A stretch of 6,577 bases of DNA from contig NZ_DCLL01000057.1 in assembly GCF_002321025.1 (NCBI RefSeq), positions 1-6,577 of the forward strand. Reading direction: 5' to 3'. Shown here in pieces: positions 1-5,337 of the stretch. The notes under the pieces were generated by a model. The model saw nothing but the letters and a program-made list of their open reading frames with translations, searched no databases and had not been told where the DNA came from. Every line of letters begins with the position of its first letter. Position 1 is the stretch's first letter. Source of the DNA: Acinetobacter lwoffii. GTDB taxonomy: Bacteria > Pseudomonadota > Gammaproteobacteria > Pseudomonadales > Moraxellaceae. The position numbers and the translations under genes were made by a program.

Positions 1-145
1 ACAAACCCGGTACGGTTCAAAGGATTTATATTGATTTCTAAAGCTATTTATATTAATTAATAAATATCCTATTAAAGTGAAAACTAGCATTTCCCTATAG
101 GATTTAGATAGAAAATTTATTAAATCTTCTGTACCAAAATAATAG
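1..145 (-). pseudogene. Distal part of an open reading frame interrupted by IS66 (runs off the left edge)
   Basis: On the minus strand, the frame with codons beginning at positions congruent with 145, 142 and so on has no stop across all 48 codons. It is in phase with the open frame right of the IS66 element once the element and one 8-bp duplication are removed. The predicted peptide contains YYFGTEDLINFLSKSY, then a hydrophobic stretch LVFTLIGYLLINI, then a polar FRNQYKSFEPYRV. This pattern fits a membrane protein with a loop after a transmembrane segment. The family is not recognised. A resemblance in layout to the N-terminal membrane part of sulfatase-like phospho-group transferases is only a weak impression. 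The stretch is very AT-rich, so some of the openness and hydrophobicity could be compositional. The 3' end lies outside the window. Confidence 0.45.
138..145. repeat. Left target-site duplication of the IS66 element
   Basis: AATAATAG directly abuts the outer end of the left terminal repeat and is repeated exactly at 2740-2747. Eight base pairs is the duplication length known for the IS66 family, so this fixes the outer boundary of the element. Confidence 0.95.
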
Positions 146-166
146 GTAAGCGTCCGCTGAACCCCA
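146..166 (+). repeat. IS66 left terminal inverted repeat (IRL)
   Basis: It matches the reverse complement of 2719-2739 at 19 of 21 positions, with mismatches at positions 7 and 18 of the repeat. It starts with GTAAGC, typical of IS66-family ends, and is the expected transposase binding and cleavage site. Confidence 0.93.
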
Positions 167-194
167 CTTTTTCTAACTCATTAATACCGCGATA

Positions 195-220
195 GTGTCC
201 ACTTAAATTTAAGTGGACAC
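195..220. promoter_or_regulatory. Perfect 26-bp palindrome just upstream of tnpA
   Basis: The sequence reads GTGTCCACTTAAA followed immediately by its exact reverse complement, and ends 6 bp before the tnpA ATG. The only Shine-Dalgarno-like bases for tnpA (GTGGA, about 213-217) lie in the right arm. In RNA reading through from outside, a hairpin would bury that site; a transcript started inside the palindrome would lack the left arm. As DNA, the symmetry also suits a dimeric DNA-binding protein. The palindrome is seen directly; its role as a shield against outside transcription or as an operator is inferred. No convincing sigma-70 promoter was found between the left end and tnpA. Confidence 0.6.
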
Positions 221-226
221 CTATTT

Positions 227-655
227 ATGGATTTAAAGACAGTTATAGACAGTGCACCAACGCTAAAAAAGCCCCGTCGAACCTTCACAGCTGAATTTAA
301 ACATCAACTTATTCAGCAATGCCAGCAGCCAGATACATCAGCGGCCAAGGTAGCAATGCAACATCAGATCAATGCCAATCTGCTACATAAATGGATTCGT
401 CAGTCCAGATCAATGCCCCCTGCATTAAAAACCCCATCCATTCCACAGACTGACTTTCTTCCGGTCATTCTTCACCCGACTCCAGTCAAACAAGAAGCAC
501 CTCTACCACCTGTGCCAGAGAAGAAAGCTGTCGCTCATATCAGGATTCCATTACATGAGGCACCAAGTTCCGCAAGGGATCAGATGATCGAGATCGACTG
601 GCCGGTGGAGTCAGTAACTGAATTACTGTTGCTGATCCAGGGTTTGACTCAATGA
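227..655 (+). CDS. tnpA: IS66-family accessory transposition protein TnpA (helix-turn-helix)
   Basis: This 142-residue protein is the first of the three IS66 proteins. Residues about 17-61 form the conserved part: a basic RRTFTAEFK entry followed by a helix-turn-helix region that ends in NANLLHKWIRQSR, the pattern of the IS66/IS3 OrfA-type DNA-binding domain. The middle, roughly residues 63-105, is proline-rich and probably a flexible linker. The C-terminus ends in a hydrophobic LLLLIQGLTQ. In the family, TnpA is needed with TnpB and TnpC for efficient transposition, presumably through DNA binding, but its exact role is not settled. The ATG at 227 follows the 26-bp palindrome at 195-220. Its stop overlaps the tnpB start as ATGA, suggesting translational coupling. 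Confidence 0.9.
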   Translation: MDLKTVIDSAPTLKKPRRTFTAEFKHQLIQQCQQPDTSAAKVAMQHQINANLLHKWIRQSRSMPPALKTPSIPQTDFLPVILHPTPVKQEAPLPPVPEKKAVAHIRIPLHEAPSSARDQMIEIDWPVESVTELLLLIQGLTQ

Positions 656-987
656 TTCGTATTGATGAGATCTGGTTGTCTACCCAGCCGATGGACATGC
701 GTGCAGGGATGGATACAGCCATGGCTCAGGTGCTGAGAGCCTTTGGCTACATCAAACCGCATTGCGCTTACCTGTTCTGTAATAAGCGTGGCCATCGTAT
801 GAAAGTGCTGGTGCATGATGGACTGGGTATCTGGCTGTGTGCCCGGCGGCTGGAACAGGGGAAATTCCACTGGGCTAAAGTTCACCAGGGTGAAAGTATG
901 GCGATCAGCCCGGAGCAGTTACAGGCACTGATCCAGGGTTTGCCCTGGCAAAGAATCGGACTGCAGCAAGTGGTAACAATGCTCTAA
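652..987 (+). CDS. tnpB: IS66-family accessory protein TnpB (IS66 Orf2-like)
   Basis: This 111-residue protein is of typical length for the IS66 Orf2-like family. Diagnostic motifs are IWLSTQPMDMRAGMD near residues 7-21, the LFCNKRGHRMKVLVHDG core at about 41-57, and GIWLCARRLEQGKFHW at about 59-74. The biochemical role of TnpB is not established; in studied IS66 elements it is required for full transposition activity. The ATG overlaps the tnpA stop by one base (ATGA), and an AGGG at 639-642 gives a good ribosome-binding site 9 nt upstream. The frame ends at 987, and 74 bp separate it from tnpC. Confidence 0.92.
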   Translation: MIRIDEIWLSTQPMDMRAGMDTAMAQVLRAFGYIKPHCAYLFCNKRGHRMKVLVHDGLGIWLCARRLEQGKFHWAKVHQGESMAISPEQLQALIQGLPWQRIGLQQVVTML

Positions 988-1036
988 ACCAGGCTCATCC
1001 ATTCTGCTATTCTCCAAACGTTCTATTTCCTCTGCA

Positions 1037-1065
1037 TCATGACCTCAGGCATACTGCGGTCATGA
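1037..1065 (+). promoter_or_regulatory. Hairpin enclosing the tnpC start codon
   Basis: TCATGACC (1037-1044) pairs perfectly with GGTCATGA (1058-1065). After one T/C mismatch, CAG (1046-1048) pairs with CTG (1054-1056) around a 5-nt GCATA loop. The tnpC ATG at 1062-1064 lies in the right arm, so folding would hide the start codon. No strong Shine-Dalgarno sequence precedes tnpC. The structure is seen in the sequence; that it limits transposase synthesis is inferred. Confidence 0.55.
1039..1065 (+). other. Possible eight-codon leader ORF overlapping tnpC (ATGA)
   Basis: ATG at 1039 opens a mini-frame, MTSGILRS, that stops at TGA 1063-1065. That stop overlaps the tnpC ATG at 1062 as ATGA, the same junction geometry as tnpA/tnpB. 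A ribosome translating it would melt the hairpin at 1037-1065 and terminate on the tnpC start. Against it, no Shine-Dalgarno sequence precedes the mini-ORF (TTCCTCTGCATC), and so short a frame can arise by chance. Confidence 0.3.
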
Positions 1066-2708
1066 ATACGCTGCCTGATTTAAGCCAACTGACCCATGAA
1101 CAACTGCTGGAATTTACCAGACAGTTGGCGATGCAGCATCAGTCTCTGGCACAATCTAAACAACAACTGGAACAATCAAATCAGCAATTAGATGCCAGAG
1201 TTCAACATCTTGAAGTCACCAATCAGCAATTAGATTCTAAAGTTCAACATCTTTCTATTCTCAATCAAAAATACGAGCATGAGCTTGCACTATTTAAACA
1301 GCATAAATTCGGCAGTAAAAACGAACATCTAACCGCAAAACAAATCCATCTCTGGGATGAAGCGGTTGAAGAAGATATTGCAGCGGTTGATCTGGAACTG
1401 GAACGACTGAATGCAGATAAAACCAATGCAGCTGCACAGAAAGCCCCAGTCAACAAACCTAAACGTCGGCTGTTGCCAGATCATCTACACACCCTCCGTA
1501 TTGAGCATGAACCTGAATCAACACAATGCAGTTGTGGCTGTACCTTGCGTCGTATCGGTGAAGATGTCAGTGAAAAACTGAATTTCAGACCGGCACAGTT
1601 CTATAAGGAACAGCATGTGCGTGGTAAATGGGTCTGTGATCAGTGTGACACTCTGACTCAGCAAGCGATGCCAGCCTATGTGATTGATAAAGGCATTGCT
1701 TCACCTGAATTGCTTAGCCATGTGCTGGTGTCAAAGTATGCCGATCATTTGCCTTTGTACCGTCAACGTCAAATCTTTCTACGCGCAGGTGTTGATCTGT
1801 CTAGATCAACGTTATCTGACTGGATTGGCCGCTGTGGGGTGGAACTGGAACCTCTGGCCAATGCCTTAAAACAGGTGGTACTGCAACAGCAGGTGATCCA
1901 TGCAGATGAAACACCGGTGACGGTCATGCAGATGGGTGAAAATGAGAAAAAGCCCAAAAAAGGTTATGTCTGGGCCTATGCCAGCACACAGTACAATCCA
2001 GTTCAGGCAGTGATCTATGACTTTCAAGATAGCCGTTCTGGCCAGCATGCTGAAGACTTCCTGAAAGGCTGGCAGGGTCATTTGGTCTGTGATGATTACA
2101 GTGGTTATAAAGCACGCTTTAGATCAGGTCAGGTCATTGAGGTGGGCTGCATGGCACATGCACGTCGTAAATTCCATGAACTACATGTGACCAAGAAAAG
2201 TCAGGTCGCTGAACAGGCATTAGTGCTGATTCAGAAATTATATGCGATAGAAGCAGAATTAAGAAAAAAGACGGATGGTACAGCGGAAGACCGCTGCGAA
2301 TACCGACAACAGCATAGTCAACCGATCATGCAACAACTATATGAATGGCTCAACCAACATCAGCTGACGGTGCCATCGAGTTCTCCAACCGCCCGGGCGA
2401 TCAATTACAGCCTAAAACGTTGGACTGCTTTAAGCCGCTATCTGGATGATGGCAATCTACCCATTGACAATAATTGGATAGAGAACCAAATGCGTCCCTG
2501 GGCCTTGGGGCGTAAGAACTGGCTATTTGCAGGTTCGCTGCGCAGTGGTCAACGAGCTGCCAATATCATGACTTTAATCCAGTCAGCAAAGCTGAATGGC
2601 TTGGATCCGTATGCCTATTTAAGTGATGTGCTGAAAAGGTTGCCAACACATAAAGTGCCCCAAATAGAAGAATTACTACCTCACCGCTGGAAACCTGAAC
2701 CCCGTTAA
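1062..2708 (+). CDS. tnpC: IS66-family transposase TnpC (DDE)
   Basis: This 548-residue protein is the catalytic transposase, which cuts and joins the element ends. Residues about 8-80 form a glutamine- and leucine-rich coiled coil (IS66 leucine-zipper region). Next comes a zinc-binding region with Cys156, Cys158, Cys160 and Cys192/Cys195. The catalytic core shows the DDE triad: Asp282 in IHADETPV, Asp344 or Asp345 in CDDYSGYK, and Glu474 in NNWIENQMRPWALGRKNW. The MAHARRKF motif at 364-371, typical of IS66, lies between them. The C-terminal tail (about 500-548) matches the IS66 C-terminal domain. All motifs are intact and the length is usual, so it is likely functional. The start at 1062 lies inside a hairpin. 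The frame is open upstream to 894, but no better start is seen there. The stop is 10 bp before the right inverted repeat. Confidence 0.96.
   Translation: MNTLPDLSQLTHEQLLEFTRQLAMQHQSLAQSKQQLEQSNQQLDARVQHLEVTNQQLDSKVQHLSILNQKYEHELALFKQHKFGSKNEHLTAKQIHLWDEAVEEDIAAVDLELERLNADKTNAAAQKAPVNKPKRRLLPDHLHTLRIEHEPESTQCSCGCTLRRIGEDVSEKLNFRPAQFYKEQHVRGKWVCDQCDTLTQQAMPAYVIDKGIASPELLSHVLVSKYADHLPLYRQRQIFLRAGVDLSRSTLSDWIGRCGVELEPLANALKQVVLQQQVIHADETPVTVMQMGENEKKPKKGYVWAYASTQYNPVQAVIYDFQDSRSGQHAEDFLKGWQGHLVCDDYSGYKARFRSGQVIEVGCMAHARRKFHELHVTKKSQVAEQALVLIQKLYAIEAELRKKTDGTAEDRCEYRQQHSQPIMQQLYEWLNQHQLTVPSSSPTARAINYSLKRWTALSRYLDDGNLPIDNNWIENQMRPWALGRKNWLFAGSLRSGQRAANIMTLIQSAKLNGLDPYAYLSDVLKRLPTHKVPQIEELLPHRWKPEPR
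1179..1262 (+). repeat. 42-bp tandem duplication within the tnpC coiled coil
   Basis: Two adjacent 42-bp units begin with AATCAGCAATTAGAT at 1179 and 1221 and share AGTTCAACATCTT. They encode NQQLDARVQHLEVT (residues 40-53) and NQQLDSKVQHLSIL (54-67). Each unit is 14 residues, exactly two heptads, so the duplication lengthens the coiled coil without breaking its register. A partial third copy (AATCAA) follows. Confidence 0.85.
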
Positions 2709-2718
2709 AACTTGGCGA

Positions 2719-2739
2719 TGGCGTTCAGCGGATGCTTAC
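2719..2739 (-). repeat. IS66 right terminal inverted repeat (IRR)
   Basis: Its reverse complement, beginning GTAAGCATCCGCTGAACGCC, matches the left end at 19 of 21 positions. It lies just after the tnpC stop and is followed immediately by the second copy of AATAATAG. Confidence 0.93.
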
Positions 2740-2747
2740 AATAATAG
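2740..2747. repeat. Right target-site duplication of the IS66 element
   Basis: This AATAATAG is identical to 138-145. With that copy it defines an 8-bp target duplication. Its perfect state indicates a simple insertion with no later rearrangement at this site. Confidence 0.95.
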
Positions 2748-2782
2748 TTATAAAGATCTATGAAAAAATAATGTGAAATTAA

Positions 2783-2810
2783 GAAATATAGAGCGTACAC
2801 TCTATATTTC
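2783..2810. repeat. Perfect 11-bp inverted repeat downstream of rmlC
   Basis: GAAATATAGAG (2783-2793) and CTCTATATTTC (2800-2810) are exact reverse complements around a 6-nt CGTACA loop. In the minus-strand transcript the hairpin is followed by TTAATTTC, which has no real T-tract, and the stem has only three G:C pairs. It could be a weak terminator or an RNA-stabilising 3' end for the rml transcript, or a protein-binding palindrome. It overlaps the interrupted reading frame. Confidence 0.5.
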
Positions 2811-2896
2811 GTAAAAACCAATAATGAGAAAGTCAGCGAAATGATAAAAAGAGGGTGTAAATAATTCTGTGTAAATACAGTTTTAAAAATACTTGG

Positions 2897-3451
2897 TTAC
2901 ACGCTTTTCAATAATGAAGCCATTTTATCTTTCTCTGTTAAAAATAAATTTGGCAAATCTAAAGTAGGCCATTCAATAGCAATATTTGGATCATTCCAAA
3001 CGATCGAACGTTCACATTCTTTAGAATAATAATCAGTAGTCTTATATAAAAACTGTGTATTGTCTTCCAAAGCAATAAAACCATGTGCAAAACCAGCAGG
3101 AATCCAAAACTGCTTATGGTTCTCACTACTTAGCTCAATACCTACCCACTGACCAAAGGTTTCAGAGTCTTTACGAATATCCACCGCTACATCCCAAGCA
3201 CGACCTTGGACAACACGTACTAATTTACCTTGTGCATGTGGATTTAACTGATAATGCAGACCGCGTAGTACACCTTTTTTTGAAAATGAATGATTGTCTT
3301 GAACAAAATTTGGGATATCTAATCCACGATCAGCTAAAGCTTTTTCAAACACTTGCTGATTAAAGCTTTCCATAAACCAACCACGGTCATCTGCAAAAAC
3401 ACGTGGTTCAAAAATCAATAAATCTTTAATCTTAGTTTCAATAACATTCAT
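2897..3451 (-). CDS. rmlC: dTDP-4-dehydrorhamnose 3,5-epimerase RmlC
   Basis: This enzyme makes dTDP-4-keto-L-rhamnose from dTDP-4-keto-6-deoxy-D-glucose by epimerising C3 and C5, the third step to dTDP-L-rhamnose, in the cytoplasm. Its 184 residues form the usual single cupin-like domain. The hallmark QDNHSFSKKGVLRGLHYQ spans residues 51-68 with the expected catalytic His66. It is followed by GKLVRVVQGRAWDVAVDIRKDS (75-96, Lys76 in the active-site region), WIPAGFAHGF (116-125) and the TDYYSKE segment (139-145). The ATG at 3449-3451 has a GAG 8 nt upstream and a further purine-rich GAGAAGAGA. It is the last rml gene and is separated from rmlA by 58 bp that hold a terminator-like hairpin, so its expression may be lower than, or partly separate from, that of the other three. 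Confidence 0.97.
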   Translation of the reverse strand: MNVIETKIKDLLIFEPRVFADDRGWFMESFNQQVFEKALADRGLDIPNFVQDNHSFSKKGVLRGLHYQLNPHAQGKLVRVVQGRAWDVAVDIRKDSETFGQWVGIELSSENHKQFWIPAGFAHGFIALEDNTQFLYKTTDYYSKECERSIVWNDPNIAIEWPTLDLPNLFLTEKDKMASLLKSV

Positions 3452-3475
3452 TCTATTTGCTCAACTATCTCTTCT

Positions 3476-3503
3476 CAAAATAAAGTGCCCATAGTGGGCA
3501 CTT
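3476..3503 (-). terminator. Intrinsic terminator-like hairpin between rmlA and rmlC
   Basis: On the minus strand, AAGTGCCCA pairs perfectly with TGGGCACTT around a 3-nt CTA loop (stem at 3483-3503). It is followed by TATTTTG, giving a T-rich tail after a GC-containing stem. It starts about 7 bp past the rmlA stop. Its position within the operon suggests partial termination or attenuation before rmlC, or protection of the upstream mRNA 3' end. Shape and location are seen; activity is inferred. Confidence 0.6.
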
Positions 3504-3509
3504 CAAATA

Positions 3510-4409
3510 TCAACCCTTTGCAACATGCTCATTATAGAGTTTTAACAAATACTGACCGTAGCCAGTTTTCTTAAAGAACTCTCCACGTGCCTTTAACTGA
3601 TCTGCATCAATCCAACCATTGTTAAATGAAATCTCTTCAAGGCTTGCTACTTTTAAACCTTGACGATTTTCAATGGTTTGTACAAATTGACTTGCTTCAA
3701 GCAATGAGTCATGCGTACCTGTATCCAGCCAAGCAAAACCACGACCAAGCACTTCAACATTTAATGCATTTTTTTCTAAATAAATGTTATTCACATCGGT
3801 AATTTCTAATTCACCACGATGCGAAGGCTGAATATTTTTTGCAATTTCTACTACATCATTATCATAGAAATAAAGACCTGTGACAGCATAATTCGACTTT
3901 GGACTTTCAGGCTTTTCTTCAATACTTAATGCTTTTCCTTGAGCATCAAAATCAACCACACCAAAACGCTCTGGATCATTTACATAATAGCCAAATACAG
4001 TTGCACCAGTTTCTTGCTCAGTCGCACGCTTAAGTTGTTCACTAAAATGCTGACCATAGAAAATGTTATCACCTAAAATCAGACAAACATTGTCATCACC
4101 AATAAATTCTTCACCTAAAATAAAGGCTTGGGCTAAACCATCTGGTGAAGGTTGTACTTTGTAGGATAATTGAATTCCAAGTTCTTCACCTGTACCTAAT
4201 AACTTCTCAAAGTTAGGTAAATCTTCAGGAGTAGAAATAATTAAAATCTCTTTAATACCCGCTAGCATCAAAACAGAAAGCGGATAATAAATCATTGGCT
4301 TGTCATAAATTGGCAATAGCTGTTTAGATGTCCCCATCGTAATAGGATAAAGACGTGTTCCTGAGCCACCTGCTAAGATAATACCTTTACGTTTTTTAGA
4401 AATTGTCAT
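3510..4409 (-). CDS. rmlA: Glucose-1-phosphate thymidylyltransferase RmlA
   Basis: This enzyme couples glucose-1-phosphate and dTTP to form dTDP-glucose and pyrophosphate, the first and usually feedback-regulated step of dTDP-L-rhamnose synthesis. From the ATG at 4407-4409 it has 299 residues, normal for the family. The nucleotidyltransferase signature GIILAGGSGTRLYPIT lies at about 9-24, then SKQLLPIYDKPMIYYPL (28-44), LGDNIFYG with metal-binding Asp114, IEEKPESPKS (163-172), GELEITDVN (199-207) and GFAWLDTGTHDSLLEA (224-239, Asp229). A second in-frame ATG at 4422-4424 would add MRFYN and overlap rmlD. The 4409 start is preferred because a GAG lies 10 nt upstream and the family begins near KKRKGIILAGG. 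The rmlD stop ends 1 bp before this ATG, so coupling is likely. Confidence 0.97.
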   Translation of the reverse strand: MTISKKRKGIILAGGSGTRLYPITMGTSKQLLPIYDKPMIYYPLSVLMLAGIKEILIISTPEDLPNFEKLLGTGEELGIQLSYKVQPSPDGLAQAFILGEEFIGDDNVCLILGDNIFYGQHFSEQLKRATEQETGATVFGYYVNDPERFGVVDFDAQGKALSIEEKPESPKSNYAVTGLYFYDNDVVEIAKNIQPSHRGELEITDVNNIYLEKNALNVEVLGRGFAWLDTGTHDSLLEASQFVQTIENRQGLKVASLEEISFNNGWIDADQLKARGEFFKKTGYGQYLLKLYNEHVAKG

Positions 4410-4410
4410 G

Positions 4411-5319
4411 TTATAAAATCTCATTTATGACTTGAGCTACGCCTTGCTGCCATTCAGGCATATGTAACTTGAAAGTCTGTTGTAACTTTTGTGTATTTAG
4501 ACGTGAATTTAACGGACGTTGAGCAGGAGTTGGGTAAGCAGAAGTGGCAATAGCATTTACCGTTTGAATAGCTAAAGTCATGCCATATTGACGTGCCTGA
4601 TCAAAAATATAATTCGCATAGTCATACCAAGTAGTTTCACCAGTAGGCGCTAAATGGTAATGTCCATGTAATACTGCTTGTTGTTCAGGCGACTGTAAGC
4701 TGTAATAGCGTAAAACTTGAGCTGTAATATCAGCAATCAATGCTGCACCTGTTGGTACACCAACTTGATCCTGAATAATTCCTAACTCTTCTTTGATTTG
4801 TGCCAGCTTTAACATCGTCTTAATAAAATTATGACCATGTGCACCATATACCCAGCACGTACGGAAATTAATAAAACGCACTTGGCTATTTTCTAATGCA
4901 ATTTCACCATCACGTTTAGTACGTCCATAATGATTTATGGGTGCTTTGATATCATCTTCAGCCCAGGCATTTGTACCCACACCATTGAATACATAATCGG
5001 TTGAATAATGTATGAACAATGCATTCTGCTGTTTGCACTGCTCTGCAAGATTTGCAACAGCGAGGTGGTTAATCAAATCCGCTTGATCTTGTTCAGATTC
5101 GGCTTTATCTACAGCTGTATAAGCAGTTGCATTGAGCACAATATCAGGTTGGAATGTTTGTATCACTTTTTCAATGGCTTTAAAATTTGTGATATCACCA
5201 CAAAAACCATGCTCAACATCTTCATGTCGATCTAAAGCAATGACTTCACCTAAGGGCTGAAGCGATCGTTGTAATTCCCAGCCGACTTGTCCATTTTTGC
5301 CCAATATCAGTATTTTCAT
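4411..5319 (-). CDS. rmlD: dTDP-4-dehydrorhamnose reductase RmlD
   Basis: This enzyme catalyses the last pathway step: NAD(P)H-dependent reduction of dTDP-4-keto-L-rhamnose to dTDP-L-rhamnose. It is an extended short-chain dehydrogenase of 302 residues from the chosen start. The cofactor loop is GKNGQVG (7-13). NATAYTAVDKAE (63-74), STDYVFNG (106-113), catalytic YGRTK (Tyr131, Lys135) and FRTCWVYG (152-159) follow in order. The ATG at 5317-5319 was chosen because the family begins MKILILGKNGQ and an AAGAGATGAG purine stretch precedes it. Upstream in-frame starts at 5326-5328 (ATG) and 5335-5337 (GTG) are possible; the GTG would abut the rmlB stop. It sits between rmlB and rmlA with almost no spacing, as in a polycistronic unit. 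Confidence 0.96.
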   Translation of the reverse strand: MKILILGKNGQVGWELQRSLQPLGEVIALDRHEDVEHGFCGDITNFKAIEKVIQTFQPDIVLNATAYTAVDKAESEQDQADLINHLAVANLAEQCKQQNALFIHYSTDYVFNGVGTNAWAEDDIKAPINHYGRTKRDGEIALENSQVRFINFRTCWVYGAHGHNFIKTMLKLAQIKEELGIIQDQVGVPTGAALIADITAQVLRYYSLQSPEQQAVLHGHYHLAPTGETTWYDYANYIFDQARQYGMTLAIQTVNAIATSAYPTPAQRPLNSRLNTQKLQQTFKLHMPEWQQGVAQVINEIL

Positions 5320-5337
5320 GTGACTCATCTCTTGCAC

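Larger units (their letters stand above)
146..2739 (+). mobile_element. Complete IS66-family insertion sequence (2594 bp)
   Basis: The element is bounded by terminal inverted repeats beginning GTAAGC(G/A)TCCGCTGAAC and by a perfect 8-bp direct repeat outside them. It carries the three genes expected of the ISEc8-like branch of IS66: tnpA, tnpB and tnpC, all on the + strand and all with full-length frames. Nothing in the sequence looks broken, so it is probably transposition-competent. It is oriented opposite to the rml genes and sits about 150 bp beyond the rmlC stop, inside an open frame that it splits. The exact ISfinder name cannot be assigned from sequence reading alone. Confidence 0.95.
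2740..2896 (-). pseudogene. Proximal part of the open reading frame interrupted by IS66, directly downstream of rmlC
   Basis: The minus-strand frame immediately following the rmlC stop (TAA at 2897-2899), in the same phase, has no stop codon up to the IS66 insertion. It continues in phase in 1-145 after the element is removed, giving about 98 open codons in total. The peptide starts around SIFKTVFTQNYLHPLF, followed by a hydrophobic run IISLTFSLLVF and a second one ALYFLISHYFFIDLYNYY, consistent with two membrane segments. There is no in-frame ATG in this part. Possible starts are TTG (2819-2821) or GTG (2798-2800), both without a clear ribosome-binding site, so the true 5' end may be lost or unusual. 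A palindrome at 2783-2810 lies inside the frame, and an alternative reading is plain intergenic sequence with a terminator. The family is not recognised. Confidence 0.42.

Noticed and set aside
3..41. A + strand frame open from the left edge, ending KPGTVQRIYIDF then TAA, as the end of another gene.
   Set aside because: Only 12 codons are visible, which is uninformative, and it conflicts with the longer minus-strand open frame across the same bases. Sequence to the left is needed to decide.
894..1061. The tnpC frame is open upstream into tnpB, suggesting a TnpB-TnpC fusion by -1 frameshifting.
   Set aside because: No slippery heptamer or A-run was seen near the tnpB end, and separate TnpB and TnpC proteins are normal for IS66.
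3085..3363. A 92-codon + strand frame inside rmlC, and similar frames opposite tnpC, rmlD and rmlB.
   Set aside because: They lie antisense to or out of frame with strongly supported genes, have no recognisable motifs and lack ribosome-binding sites. They are shadow frames.
4410..4424. The upstream ATG of rmlA (adding MRFYN).
   Set aside because: It lacks a convincing ribosome-binding site, and the added residues are encoded by the rmlD 3' end. The ATG at 4407-4409 has better spacing to a GAG.
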